The notes: generated from the letters alone by a model not told the origin. A stretch of DNA of 64,000 bases from Bog-756 sp963710495 (GCA_963710495.1 CAVQAI010000012.1:726089-790088), one strand, 5' to 3'; numbered from the stretch's first letter, positions 17,311 to 26,751 are shown. Program-made: numbers and translations.

Positions 17311-18489
17311 ATGGGTAGGCGTGACCCCGTCATCGTGGGCATCGGCTGGAGCGACTACCCGGTCGCCCCCGAGCTCGACGCCATGGAGCACCATGCCCAG
17401 GCCTTGCGACGCGCCCTGGCCGACTCGGGGCTGGAGAAATCGGAGATCGACGGGTACATGACCGCCGGCACCGGGTTCCGGCCCAACATCGACGACGCGG
17501 CCAACATGGCCGAGTACCTCGGGATCGACCACCGCTGGATCGATGGCACCATGGTGGGAGGCAGCACGTTCGAGTTCTACGTCCAGCACGCGGCGGCGGC
17601 CCTCGAGGCGGGGATGTGCGATGTGATCCTGGTGACCTACGGCTCCGACCTGCTGTCCCGGATGGGGCGGATGCTCGGCACCACCACCATGTCCAGCGGG
17701 TCGGCCCGGGTGGGCGGGCCGTCGCAGTTCGAGTGCTCGTGGGGCAACGTGCTGGCGGGAGGGTACGCCCTGGCCGCTCGCCGACACATGTACGAGTTCG
17801 GGACGACGTCCGAACAGCTGGCGGAGATCGCCGTCGGCGTGCGCGAGTTCGCCACCCTCAACCCCTCGGCCCAGTACCGGGACCCGATCACGGTGGAGGA
17901 CGTGCTCACGTCGCGCATGATCGCCGACCCGCTCCACAAGCTGGACTGCTGCGTGATCTCCGATGGGGGAGGGGCTTTCCTCATGACCACCCGGGAGCGG
18001 GCCCGGGACCTGCCCAAGGCTCCGGTGTTCGTCCTGGGTGCGGCGGCCGCCCAGACCCATTGGACGATCAGCCAGATGCCCGACTTCACGGTGACGGCCG
18101 CCGCCCGGTGCGGACCGGAGGCCCTCGGCCGGGCCGGCGTGCGCCCCGAAGACGTCGATACCCTGCAGCTCTATGACAGCTTCACCATCACCGTGCTGAT
18201 GCTCCTCGAGGACCTGGGGTTCTGCAAGAAGGGAGAGGGCGGGGCCTACGTCGAGACGGGCGAGCTCCGGCGGGGCGGGCGCCGGCCGCTCAACACGGAC
18301 GGAGGCGGCCTCTCGGCCTGCCATCCCGGGATGCGCGGCATCTTCCTGATCAACGAGGCCGTCCGCCAGCTCCGGGGCGAGGCCGGTGCGGCGCAGGTTC
18401 CCGGGGCCCAGGTGGCGCTGTGCTGTGGCTCGGGGGGCTATCTGTCCTGTATCGGTACCGTCGTGCTCGGGACGGAGGGCCGGTCATGA
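17311..18489 (+). CDS. Thiolase-fold protein (SCP-x/Ltp-like lipid-transfer thiolase)
   Basis: 392 residues, ATG behind GAGGAGG. It has the non-condensing thiolase layout: DPVIVGIGWSDYPV N-terminus, GGSTFEFYVQHAAAALEAGMCDVILVTYG, a C-terminal-half LYDSFTITVLMLLEDLGFC and the GGGLSACHPGMRG motif. The usual nucleophilic Cys loop is replaced, as in Ltp2-type aldolases. The stop overlaps the start of a DUF35 gene, the classic arrangement in which thiolase and DUF35 proteins form a complex, for example the retro-aldolases that cleave steroid side chains. Role as aldolase or thiolase on a CoA ester is inferred. Confidence 0.87.
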   Translation: MGRRDPVIVGIGWSDYPVAPELDAMEHHAQALRRALADSGLEKSEIDGYMTAGTGFRPNIDDAANMAEYLGIDHRWIDGTMVGGSTFEFYVQHAAAALEAGMCDVILVTYGSDLLSRMGRMLGTTTMSSGSARVGGPSQFECSWGNVLAGGYALAARRHMYEFGTTSEQLAEIAVGVREFATLNPSAQYRDPITVEDVLTSRMIADPLHKLDCCVISDGGGAFLMTTRERARDLPKAPVFVLGAAAAQTHWTISQMPDFTVTAAARCGPEALGRAGVRPEDVDTLQLYDSFTITVLMLLEDLGFCKKGEGGAYVETGELRRGGRRPLNTDGGGLSACHPGMRGIFLINEAVRQLRGEAGAAQVPGAQVALCCGSGGYLSCIGTVVLGTEGRS

Positions 18490-18941
18490 GCGTGGAGGAA
18501 GTCGCCGTCACCCTCGAGCACCGCGCCCTGCCTCAACCCGACCACGCCTCTCGCCACTACTGGCAGAGCGCGGCGGAGGGCCGGCTGGTCCTGCAGCGGT
18601 GCACCGAATGCGGCGAGTTCCAGTTCTACCCCCGCTCGCTGTGCACGTCCTGCGCCGGGGAGACCGAGTGGGTCGACGCCTCCGGCCGGGGCACCCTCCA
18701 CACCTACACCATCATCCGGCAGAACAAGTCCCGGGCGTTCGCGGACCTCTCGCCCTATGCCGTGGGCATCGTCGAGCTGGAGGAAGGTGTCCGGATGATG
18801 TCCAACATCGTGGACTGTGATCTCGAGGCCCTGGAGGTCGGCATGCCCCTCGAAGTCGTCCTGCTCAAGGCGGCCGACGACGTCGGCCTTCCCTTCTGGC
18901 GGCCGGCGGCCGGCCCACCGAGTGGTGACGATGGACTTTGA
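18486..18941 (+). CDS. Zn-ribbon/OB-fold (DUF35) protein
   Basis: 151 residues, start ATG 18486 overlapping the thiolase stop. Two CxxC pairs (CTECGEFQFYPRSLCTSC) form the rubredoxin-like zinc ribbon, followed by an OB fold (GRGTLHTYTIIRQNK, then VGIVELEEGVRMMSNIV). DUF35 proteins bind acyl-CoA and complete the active site of a partner thiolase. Its 3' end overlaps the acyl-CoA dehydrogenase start by 11 nt, so the three genes form one tightly coupled operon. Confidence 0.9.
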   Translation: MSVEEVAVTLEHRALPQPDHASRHYWQSAAEGRLVLQRCTECGEFQFYPRSLCTSCAGETEWVDASGRGTLHTYTIIRQNKSRAFADLSPYAVGIVELEEGVRMMSNIVDCDLEALEVGMPLEVVLLKAADDVGLPFWRPAAGPPSGDDGL

Positions 18942-20134
18942 CGACACGCCCGCGGAATCCGCCTTCCGCCGGGAGGCCCGCGATTGGCTGCGGGCGAACG
19001 CCAAGGAGAAGGACGCCGGGCAGCTGTCGACCTCCCACTCGTTCTTCGACTTCGACGAGGTCTTCGTCTCCGAGGGCAAGGCCTGGCAGCGCCGGCTGTT
19101 CGACGGGGGCTGGGCCGGGATCACCTGGCCCGTCGACGGACGGCGGTCGCGGCGGCGATGTGATCCAGGCGACGATCTTCCGTCAGGAGGAGGCCGACTT
19201 CGACGTCACCTCGGGACTCTTCGCCGTGGCCATCGGGATGGCCGGCCCCACCATCATCAATCACGGGACCGACGAGCAACGGGCCCGGTACCTGCCGGCG
19301 ATGCTCCGGGGCGAGGAGGTCTGGTGCCAGTTGTTCAGCGAGCCCGGGGCCGGTTCGGACCTGGCCGGCCTGGCCAGCCGGGCCGATCGCGACGGTGACG
19401 AGTGGGTGGTCAGCGGCCAGAAGGTGTGGAGCTCGGGCGCCCACCACGCCGACATGGGGATCCTGCTGGCCCGGACCAGCCAGGACCTGCCCAAGCACCG
19501 CGGCATCACCTTCTTCCTCCTCGACATGCGCACCCCCGGCATCGAGGTGCGCCCGCTCCGCCAGATGACGGGTGGGGCCACCTTCAACGAGGTGTTCCTC
19601 ACCGACGTGAGGATCCCGGCGGCGAACGTGGTCGGGGAGGTCAACGGGGGCTGGCGGGCCACCATGACCACGTTGGCCAACGAACGGAGCCTGGGGGGAG
19701 GGGCGTCGGAGTTCAAACAAGTCCTGAAGCTGGCCCGGGAGTGTGGCGTGACCGACCGACCCGTCGTCCGGCAGCGTCTGGCCCGATGCTACGCCCAGGA
19801 TCAGATCGTCAGATACCTCGGCTTCCGGATCCAGACCGCCCTCAGCAAGGGCATCTCCACCCCGGAGACCTCGCTCATCAAGCTCGTCCGCTCGCAGATG
19901 GCCGCGGAGACCGCGGCGCTGGCCCTGGCCGTCCAAGGTGCGCGGGGTACGCTGGTCGGCGGGAGCGCCCCCGACGATGGCCACTGGCAGCGCCAGTTCC
20001 TGAGCGCACCGTCGCTCCGCATCGCCGCCGGCAGTGACGAGATCCAGCGCAACGTCATCGGCGAGCGCGTTCTCGGGCTCCCCCATGACGTCCAGGTCGA
20101 CAGGGACGTGCCCTTCCGGGACACCGTTCGCTGA
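18931..20134 (+). CDS. Acyl-CoA dehydrogenase (interrupted by a +1 frameshift)
   Basis: Translation from ATG 18931 gives the normal N-terminal helices (TPAESAFRREARDWLRANA, GGWAGITWPVD). The frame must then change near 19134-19144, where GTCGACGGACGGCGG shows either one extra base or a GGAC duplication. It resumes as GGRGGDVIQATIFRQEEADF and runs to a complete C-terminus (WCQLFSEPGAGSDLAGL FAD/substrate motif, then SDEIQRNVIGERVLGLP). The restored protein would be ~400 residues, normal for the family, which makes FAD-dependent alpha,beta-desaturation of acyl-CoA. Either a pseudogene or a sequence error. Context: thiolase and DUF35 upstream, acyl-CoA ligase downstream. Confidence 0.87.
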
Positions 20135-20170
20135 TCCGGGTCGCAGATTCCGAGCGCCAGGGAGACGATC

Positions 20171-21862
20171 GTGGAGTTCAACCTCGCAGACCTCTTCGAA
20201 TGCGTGGCCGCCCGGATCCCCGACCGGGGGGCGGTCGTCTGGCGCGATTCCCGGCTCACCTATCGCCGGCTGGAGGAGCGCGCCAACCGACTGGCCCACA
20301 GCCTCGCGTCGATGGGGATCGGTGCCGGGGACCACGTCGGGATCCTCACCTACTCCCGGCCGGAGTACCTCGAGACCATGGTCGCCGCCTACAAGCTCCG
20401 GGCCGTCCCCATCAACGTCAACTACCGGTATGTGGCCGAGGAACTGGCCTATCTCTTCGACAACGCGGAGCTGCGGGCCCTGGTGCTCGAGGCCGAGTTC
20501 GCCCCGCTGGTCGCCTCCATCCGAAACCAGGTGCCCCGACTCGAGCACCTGATCGTCGTCGACGACGGGTCGGACGGCGCTGACCGCCTTGCCGTCGCCG
20601 ACGGGTACGAGGAGTGCCTAGTCGCCGGCTCGGCCGAGGCCGATTTCGCCCCGCGGTCGGCTGATGACGTCTACATCGCCTACACGGGTGGGACGACCGG
20701 GCTCCCCAAGGGTGTGGTCTGGCGCCACGAGGACATCTTCTTCGCCACCATGACACCGGGCGTGGCGGTGGAACGACCCGAGGACGTCGCCCGCAACGCG
20801 ATCGCGCCCGTCCACCCCCGTCTTGCCGCGCTGGCCGACATGGGTGTGGCCGTGCCCGACACCTTCGTCTCCTATGCCCTCGGCCCGCTCATGCACGTCA
20901 GCGGCCACTGGTCGGCGTGGGGCGCCATGTTGAGCGGCGGCTGCGCGGTGCTGCACCCGGACCGCCAGATGGACGCCGGCAGGGTGCTCGACGTGGTCGA
21001 CCGGGAACAGGTGACCATGCTGACCATCGTGGGCGACTCGATGGGCCGCCCGATCGTGGAAGCCATCGAACGTGATCCCGGGGGCCATGACACCGCTTCG
21101 GTGCTGATGCTCGGTTCCGGGGGGAGCATCATGTCCGGCGACGTGAAGGACCGGCTCTTTTCCGGCTTCCCGTCGGCCATGGTCCTCACCGAGGCCATCG
21201 GCTCGTCCGAGTCCCCCGCCCAGGCGCTGGCCGTCACCATGCGTGGCCAGGCGGTGGCCCCGCCCCTGCGGTTCACCGCCGACGACCGGACGACCGTCTT
21301 CGACGACCAGCTCCGTCCCGTGACGCCCGGCTCGGGGACGGTGGGCCACCTGGCCACCAAGGGACGGGTACCCGTCGGTTACTTCAAGGACGCCGACAAG
21401 TCGGCTCGCACCTTCGTGACCGTCGACGGCGTCCGCTGGGCCCTCCCCGGCGACATGGCCACCATCGAGGCCGATGGGGGTATCAAGCTGCTCGGGCGCG
21501 GGACCATGTGCATCAACACCGGCGGCGAGAAGGTCTACCCCGAAGAGGTGGAGGCGACGTTGAAGGCCCACCCGCGCATCGTCGACGCGGTCGTCGTCGG
21601 TGTGCCCGACCCCCGGTTCGGGGAGCAGGTCGCGGCGGTGGTGCAGCTCGACGCCGGAGGTTCGCTGGCGCTGGAGGAGGTCCAATCCCACTGCCGCCCG
21701 CAGATGGCCGGGCACAAGATCCCCCGCCGGCTGGTCATCGTGGACGAGGTGCCGCGATCGCCGTCGGGCAAGCCCGACTATCCGTGGGCCAAGCAGATGG
21801 CCACGGCGGGCACCACGACGGGCACCAGGGCGAGGACCTCGGTCCCGGCCGAGGACAGCTGA
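20171..21862 (+). CDS. Acyl-CoA synthetase (AMP-dependent ligase)
   Basis: 563 residues from GTG 20171 behind GGGAGA. ANL-superfamily motifs: YTGGTTGLPKG (171-181, ATP P-loop), TEAIGSSESP, GDMATIEADGGIKLLGRG (hinge) and the C-terminal SPSGKPDYPW with the catalytic Lys. It adenylates a carboxylate and transfers it to CoA. It is the last gene of the cluster that starts with the Rieske oxygenase and presumably activates the pathway acid. It is convergent, 7 bp from the NRDE gene. Confidence 0.92.
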   Translation: MEFNLADLFECVAARIPDRGAVVWRDSRLTYRRLEERANRLAHSLASMGIGAGDHVGILTYSRPEYLETMVAAYKLRAVPINVNYRYVAEELAYLFDNAELRALVLEAEFAPLVASIRNQVPRLEHLIVVDDGSDGADRLAVADGYEECLVAGSAEADFAPRSADDVYIAYTGGTTGLPKGVVWRHEDIFFATMTPGVAVERPEDVARNAIAPVHPRLAALADMGVAVPDTFVSYALGPLMHVSGHWSAWGAMLSGGCAVLHPDRQMDAGRVLDVVDREQVTMLTIVGDSMGRPIVEAIERDPGGHDTASVLMLGSGGSIMSGDVKDRLFSGFPSAMVLTEAIGSSESPAQALAVTMRGQAVAPPLRFTADDRTTVFDDQLRPVTPGSGTVGHLATKGRVPVGYFKDADKSARTFVTVDGVRWALPGDMATIEADGGIKLLGRGTMCINTGGEKVYPEEVEATLKAHPRIVDAVVVGVPDPRFGEQVAAVVQLDAGGSLALEEVQSHCRPQMAGHKIPRRLVIVDEVPRSPSGKPDYPWAKQMATAGTTTGTRARTSVPAEDS

Positions 21863-21869
21863 CGCCCGT

Positions 21870-22670
21870 CTACGGAGCGGTCGGGATGGGAGCGGCCCAG
21901 GACCGGCTGTGGTCGACGAACGATGTGCTGCATGGTGGGCCGTCGGCCACCTTCACCTCCGGTGAGGACGCCGGCTCCGTCTTGACCCGGACCAACAGCG
22001 CGGAGCGGGTACCGTAGTCGTCGGTGTGGACACAGGAGGCCAGGGTGGCCAGACGGCGTTCGATGTTGTTCCGCTCGTAGATCTGCAACGCCGTGGCGTC
22101 GGGCAGCGCGTGGTCGGCGAGCATGCCCGGCAGGGCCACCCACCGATCGGGCCCCGGCAGGGTCGACTCCACCAGCGAACGGACCCGGTCGACCTTGGGG
22201 GAGGGCTCATCGAGCCCCGCATTCTCGAGCACATGGATGCCCGGCTGCAGGTCCCGGACGACCGGCTTCCGGTCGATGGCCAGCTCGACGTAGTGCAGCG
22301 ACCGACGGTCTCCGATCAGGAGCCAGGCCGGGTTGTAGTCACCGGGCTGCACTCTGTGGCACATCTCCTCGACGGCCTCCCTTGCGCTGCGTCGGTCGGC
22401 TGCGATGAGCGGCAGCTCGCCCCGCGACCGTTTGCTCGGGTCGCGCCCGCCCGGGGAAGGCCGATTGGTGAGCCCGGCCACGACCCCGTACTCGTTGACG
22501 GCCAGCCAGGTCCCACCGGCCAGGGCGTCCCTCCCGCCGAGGACCCTCGGATGCCGTTCCCGAAGCACACAGAGCGATTCGGCCGGCCGTTCGAGGCGCT
22601 CATCGCGGTTGGCCCCCACGACCAGCGAGTGGCCCGGCTCGGTCTGCCACGCGAAAACGAGAAGACACAC
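21870..22670 (-). CDS. NRDE family protein (TANGO2-like)
   Basis: 266 residues starting MCLLVFAWQ, with the family-defining N-terminal Cys2 and the ANRDER motif (NRDE). Further hallmarks are GGRDALAGGTWLAVNEYGVVAGLTNR and SPGGRDPSKRSRGELP. The N-terminal Cys resembles Ntn hydrolases, and TANGO2 homologues have been linked to haem and lipid handling, but the bacterial role is unresolved. Start and length fit the family. Confidence 0.87.
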   Translation of the reverse strand: MCLLVFAWQTEPGHSLVVGANRDERLERPAESLCVLRERHPRVLGGRDALAGGTWLAVNEYGVVAGLTNRPSPGGRDPSKRSRGELPLIAADRRSAREAVEEMCHRVQPGDYNPAWLLIGDRRSLHYVELAIDRKPVVRDLQPGIHVLENAGLDEPSPKVDRVRSLVESTLPGPDRWVALPGMLADHALPDATALQIYERNNIERRLATLASCVHTDDYGTRSALLVRVKTEPASSPEVKVADGPPCSTSFVDHSRSWAAPIPTAP

Positions 22671-22783
22671 TGCTGCCAGGGTATCCGGGGCCAGGCACGG
22701 AACACGACGTGACGGTTCGGTGAACCCCAGGTGACCGCAACGCGAACTCCTGCGGCGGGGGTGGGTAGGGTCTGGTCCGGATC

Positions 22784-23434
22784 ATGGAGACCAACGAGCC
22801 GGCCCTGCCACCCCCGCCGCCTGAGACGAACGACCACCTCGATCTCATCGACCGCAAGGTCAGTCAGCTGTTCGCCCTGGTGTCGGAAGCACTGGCCCAG
22901 TCGACCCATGCCCTGCTCCACGGCGACTTCGAGGTCGGCCGCCGCGTCGTCTCCGGCGACCAGGAAGTGGACGAACTGGCCGCAGAGGTCGAGATGTTGG
23001 TCTGGGAGCAGATCGACGTCCGGGCCGGGGACCCGGAGCTCCGGCAGCTGATCGGGATCCTCCTCATCCTGCCCGAGCTCGAGCGGAGCGCAGACCTGGC
23101 CGAGCACGTGGCCCAGCGGGCCATCGACAATCTCGGCGTCGAGATGTCGCCGTTGAGCCGAGGGATCGTGCAGCGCATGACCGAGGTGGCTCTGGCCATG
23201 TGGCGCACCGCCGCCGACGCCTACGGCGAGGGCCGGAAAGAGGCCGCCGGTCTGGCCGAGGACGACGAGGAGATCGACCTTCTGCACGATCGGCTGCTGG
23301 AGGAGATTTCCGCCGATACCATGCCCACCGCCGTCGCCGCCCAGGTGGCGTTGCTGGCCCGCTTCTACGAACGCCTGGGCGACCACGCCGTCAACCTCGC
23401 TCGGCGTATCGAGGTCCTGCAGGCTTCGAAGTAG
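22784..23434 (+). CDS. PhoU domain protein
   Basis: 216 residues. After a Pro-rich N-terminus there are two PhoU three-helix repeats, each with the acidic metal-binding signature: VVSGDQEVDELAAEVE (about residues 53-68) and AEDDEEIDLLHDRLLEEI, with ARFYERLGDHAVNLARRI at the end. PhoU-type proteins modulate phosphate uptake through PstB and the PhoR kinase. No pst or phoR genes are near, so this is an orphan phosphate-signalling component. Confidence 0.88.
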   Translation: METNEPALPPPPPETNDHLDLIDRKVSQLFALVSEALAQSTHALLHGDFEVGRRVVSGDQEVDELAAEVEMLVWEQIDVRAGDPELRQLIGILLILPELERSADLAEHVAQRAIDNLGVEMSPLSRGIVQRMTEVALAMWRTAADAYGEGRKEAAGLAEDDEEIDLLHDRLLEEISADTMPTAVAAQVALLARFYERLGDHAVNLARRIEVLQASK

Positions 23435-23516
23435 CCCAGCGCTCACCCGTCCCCGGGGACAGCCGGGACCGTCGGGGGAGAGCCCCGTCGGCTTTTGCTC
23501 AAGGAGACCCCGGAAT

Positions 23517-23798
23517 GTGTCGACCCATGGTGCGGTGAATCGACGGCTCGCCGACAAACATCTCGCCGATGTCAGACGGCGTCGGACCGACCGGTACCTC
23601 GATCACGGTCTGCTGGAGTTGTTCCAGTTGCTGGCCGACCTCCAGGACCGTTTGGTCGGGTACCGCCAGCGCGAGCACGACGATCGAAGGGTCCTCGAAC
23701 GGCTCCTCGCCGATCTCGACGAGGTGCGAGACGAGATCGAAGCCCGGGGCATCTGTCCCTACCATCAGGCCGCCCTCAGTGTCTGTTGCTATCCGTAG
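23517..23798 (+). CDS. Small helical protein, hypothetical
   Basis: 93 residues from GTG 23517. Mostly one long charged helix or coiled coil (LLELFQLLADLQDRLVGYRQREHDD, then LERLLADLDEVRDEIEARG), ending CPYHQAALSVCCYP with three cysteines and a His that could bind a metal or form disulfides. I recognise no family. It follows phoU by 82 bp on the same strand. Confidence 0.45.
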   Translation: MSTHGAVNRRLADKHLADVRRRRTDRYLDHGLLELFQLLADLQDRLVGYRQREHDDRRVLERLLADLDEVRDEIEARGICPYHQAALSVCCYP

Positions 23799-23910
23799 GG
23801 TCCGAATGCGTGGTCGAGGACGACCGTTGAGCCATCATGTGACTGTGGAGCACAAGACATCGAGGGCGGGCGGATCCCGCAGGCAGCTCGGAAGACAATG
23901 AGCCTCGACG

Positions 23911-24492
23911 ATGAGTAGGGCCCTCGTCTTCGTGGGTGGCTTCGGTGCTCCTGGCAATGAGTGGCCGCTGACTCCGATTCGCCGTCTCGGTCGTGAACGG
24001 GGCTGGCGAACCAAGTACTTCAACGAGCGATTGGTCTTCGGACCACTCGCCACCTCGGCGGAGCGCCTGGTCAAGTTGGTCGATGAACTGGATCAGGTCC
24101 ACGACACCATTGTGGTGGTCGGGCACTCGATGGGAGGCCTCGTCGCCGAGCACGCGGGAGCACTCGGAGCGCCGATCGACGCTCTGGTTACGATCGGCAC
24201 ACCGCACCGTGGTCACTTCCTGTCGGGCTTCGGACCCCTTCGGGTGATGAGGGAGATGGGAACGAACAGCGCCTACCTCAGGGGCGTGGCTGCGATCCCC
24301 GGCCCACGCCCACCCATCCTGGTCGTCGCCGCCGCCAGAGATCGGTTCGTACCGAAGAGTACGAGTCGACCGACCAGGCCCCACTCATTCATGGAGATCC
24401 CGAACGTCGGACATCTGGGCGTGATCTTCGATCAGAGTGCGGCCGAAGGGATCTTGAACTGGGCCGAGGCCCGCATCCAGGAGATGGCCTGA
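23911..24492 (+). CDS. Alpha/beta hydrolase, lipase-like
   Basis: 193 residues. It has the nucleophile elbow GHSMGG (Ser at about residue 74), the TIGTPHRG motif typical of triacylglycerol lipase/esterase and PGAP1-like proteins, an acid near VVAAARDRFVP, and a final His in NVGHLGV. The catalytic triad is therefore complete on a short scaffold without a lid domain. No signal peptide, so probably cytoplasmic. Ester substrate unknown. Confidence 0.8.
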   Translation: MSRALVFVGGFGAPGNEWPLTPIRRLGRERGWRTKYFNERLVFGPLATSAERLVKLVDELDQVHDTIVVVGHSMGGLVAEHAGALGAPIDALVTIGTPHRGHFLSGFGPLRVMREMGTNSAYLRGVAAIPGPRPPILVVAAARDRFVPKSTSRPTRPHSFMEIPNVGHLGVIFDQSAAEGILNWAEARIQEMA

Positions 24493-24564
24493 CGACTGCA
24501 CACTCGACGCCCTCTGATGATGCGATCGTCCCGCACCTCAGCTGTTCGGAGTGAATCGGGGGAG

Positions 24565-25185
24565 CTACGGGAGTGGGCTCAGGCCGACCATTTCCCGGAA
24601 CTCATCGGTCGTATTCGTCATGGGGAACGGTTCGCTCGGCACATCGAGACCGAGGCGATCGCAGATCGGGTCCCATCCATGCTCCGGGGCCCACTCCAGA
24701 AGGCGTGAGGCGGGAATGGCTCGCCGAACCGCCGAGTTGTGCCGCTCGTACGCATCCATCATTGCCGTGGGATCCTCGAAGCGATCGCTGAACCGGTCAC
24801 GGAGGAGCACACGCATGGCGTCCATCCATGGCTGCAGTTCCGGGGGCACCTTGTCGAACGACTGGAAAATCGTGTTGGAGGCGCTGCGATACCACGATTC
24901 GGGATCACGTAGGGAGAGCAGTACCAAGGCATCGGGATTTGCCTCGGACAGTTCGGACCAGAATGAACACCCGGGCCAGTCGACGATCGAGACGTAGCCG
25001 GGGGGCATCGCGGACCAGTCGACCGGCCGTCCTTCGATGGCGTCGATCCACCCCGGCACCTGCGTCGGATCGCCGAGGATCTCCAGCATGTGATGGCACG
25101 GCCCACCCAACAACTGTTCGAGTGCAAGTTTCAATGAATGGGTGCCGGTACGACCGACACCAGCACCGACAACCTTGAGCGACAT
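24565..25185 (-). CDS. Sulfotransferase family protein
   Basis: 206 residues. The N-terminal GAGVGRTGTHSLKLALEQL is the 5'-PSB loop that binds the sulfate donor PAPS; LLSLRDPESWYRSASNTIF is the 3'-phosphate-binding segment. The length and the C-terminal PFPMTNTTDEFREM match the Sulfotransfer_4-type group related to NAD-dependent-epimerase-annotated proteins of eukaryotes and actinobacteria. Acceptor unknown; single-gene unit. Confidence 0.85.
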   Translation of the reverse strand: MSLKVVGAGVGRTGTHSLKLALEQLLGGPCHHMLEILGDPTQVPGWIDAIEGRPVDWSAMPPGYVSIVDWPGCSFWSELSEANPDALVLLSLRDPESWYRSASNTIFQSFDKVPPELQPWMDAMRVLLRDRFSDRFEDPTAMMDAYERHNSAVRRAIPASRLLEWAPEHGWDPICDRLGLDVPSEPFPMTNTTDEFREMVGLSPLP

Positions 25186-25430
25186 CGCCTAGCTCCCACC
25201 GTGGTGAATAGTGGCTGACGGTTGTCAGCCGGTGACATAGTGGCGCATCCAGACCCCACCGTCCATTGGGGAGGATGCCCAAGGCTCAAGGGCGGATGGC
25301 CTCCGCTGGTGGGCGCCAACCCTGGAGTGCACTCCCTCGGTTGGCTTCGCCAATCTCGGAACGTGGGCCGGCCCCGTCGGCTACCCGCCCGCCCGGGGGT
25401 TGCGCCCCGGTCAGGCGCTTCGGGCAGGCA

Positions 25431-26262
25431 TAAGGTCGTTCGGGTGAAGCGGGTCGTAATCGTGCTCACGGCAGTGGCGGCGGCGTGTGGCTGCTCGGCC
25501 TCCTCGACCAGCCATCCACGTTCGACCCCGAACGCAAGCGGCGCCACCCTCTCCGCCACCCTGGCCTGTGATGGGCACTACGCCGCCGGCACGTCCCAGG
25601 AGGTCGCCGGACTGAGGGGCCTCACCTTGGCCGGTGCGGAGGCGCGGGATGCCACTGTTGGCCGGACGACCAGAATCGTCGCCCAGAACGGAACCTGCGA
25701 AGCAGTGACTTCGGACCTGGTCGAGGGCCGGACCGATCTCTGGTTGGTCGGCGGGCGTGTGGTGAAAGCTGTGGAGGAGGGAGCCTTTGGGCCTGCGGAG
25801 AGCAACTGTCGAGCTCGTCAGCTACGGATCTCGGCAAGCAGGAGTGGCGCCGCCGCCGGAAGCGTCGGTCAGACGGTCCTGTTCACGAACGTAAGCCAGA
25901 CCCCATGCACCATCAGCGGCTACCCGAGCGTCGCCGTCCTCGACGCTCGCGGGAACCACGTGGTAGAGGCTCAGCCCATGTTGACTGGAATGGTCGGCGG
26001 CGTCTACGGCGGAACGGCGGTCCCCGCCGTAACCCTGGCCCCAGGGCAGGTCGCATCGGCGGAAATCGAAGGCGGTGACAATCCCACTGGATCGGCCGCC
26101 TCGTGTCCCACCTACCCGGCGTTCCTGGTGACGGCTCCCGGCGCTACGGGTTCCACCCAGATCACGGCGGGGGTGGCGGGTTCGAACCTGCCTGGGTTCC
26201 AAGGTTGCGAGACCATCACCGTCAACCCCGTGGTTCCAGGAATTATGGGTCGCTCATCCTGA
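25431..26262 (+). CDS. DUF4232 lipoprotein, with leaderless promoter
   Basis: The start is GTG 25444. TAAGGT at 25431-25436 is a -10 box ending 7 nt before it, so the mRNA is probably leaderless; longer in-frame sequence upstream is not protein-like. The 272-residue product has a signal peptide ending in a lipobox (VLTAVAAAC), then an N-terminal region of unknown type and a C-terminal DUF4232 domain (QTVLFTNVSQTPCTISGYPSVAVLD, then APGQVASAEIEGGDN, with paired cysteines). DUF4232 is common on actinobacterial exported proteins and has no known function. Membrane-anchored outside the cell. Confidence 0.82.
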
Positions 26263-26343
26263 TTGAGAGCCCGAACCCCGGGGACATGACACCCTCGGAC
26301 TCCTTCAGGCCCTTCGGGACGCCGGGAGTGCACAGCGGACGCT

Positions 26344-26363
26344 CTGTCAAGGTATATTGACAG
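26344..26363. promoter_or_regulatory. Perfect palindromic operator over a leaderless promoter
   Basis: CTGTCAAGGTATATTGACAG is a perfect 7-bp inverted repeat with a 6-bp spacer. Its centre contains TATATT (26353-26358), a good -10 box whose start point would coincide with the GTG at 26365. A protein bound here would block transcription, and the adjacent HTH gene is the natural candidate for autoregulation. Confidence 0.65.
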
Positions 26364-26364
26364 C

Positions 26365-26751
26365 GTGGAAGAACGGGCGAGCATCTGGGATCGATGGCAG
26401 GAGCTGCTCCATTGTGAGAACCCCGACCTCGTCGCCATTCTGAGGCTCGGTGCCCAGTTCCAAGCCTATTTCTCCTCGATCGAGAGCGAGACCCTACAAG
26501 CGGCGCGGATGGCCGGCCTCACGTGGGAACAGTTGGGCGATGCGCTGGGGACCAGTCGTCAAGCGGTGTGGCAACGAGCCACGAGTTGGGATGCATCACG
26601 CCGCAAAGCCCGTCCCGCGGATCGGCGGGCGAACGATCGAGGACTGGCCAAAGCGCAGGAGGACTGGGCCAGTCGAAGGGACCGAGTGGCGGCATCGATG
26701 TTTGATGATCCGCCGGGTCCGGCCAAGGTGCGGAGGTCTCCGGCCTCCTGA
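26365..26751 (+). CDS. Small HTH DNA-binding protein
   Basis: 128 residues from GTG 26365, next to the palindrome. After an N-terminal helical part there is a helix-turn-helix of the sigma-70 region 4/Myb-like type: AARMAGLTWEQLGDALGTSRQAVWQRA (about residues 46-72). A basic tail rich in Arg, Ala and Asp follows. The motif resembles small actinobacterial regulators in which this HTH follows a dimerisation helix. Target genes unknown; autoregulation inferred. Confidence 0.7.
   Translation: MEERASIWDRWQELLHCENPDLVAILRLGAQFQAYFSSIESETLQAARMAGLTWEQLGDALGTSRQAVWQRATSWDASRRKARPADRRANDRGLAKAQEDWASRRDRVAASMFDDPPGPAKVRRSPAS

Noticed and set aside
23449..23460. GTCCCCGGGGAC as a terminator after phoU
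   Set aside because: It is a short palindrome without a loop, so it cannot form a normal hairpin.
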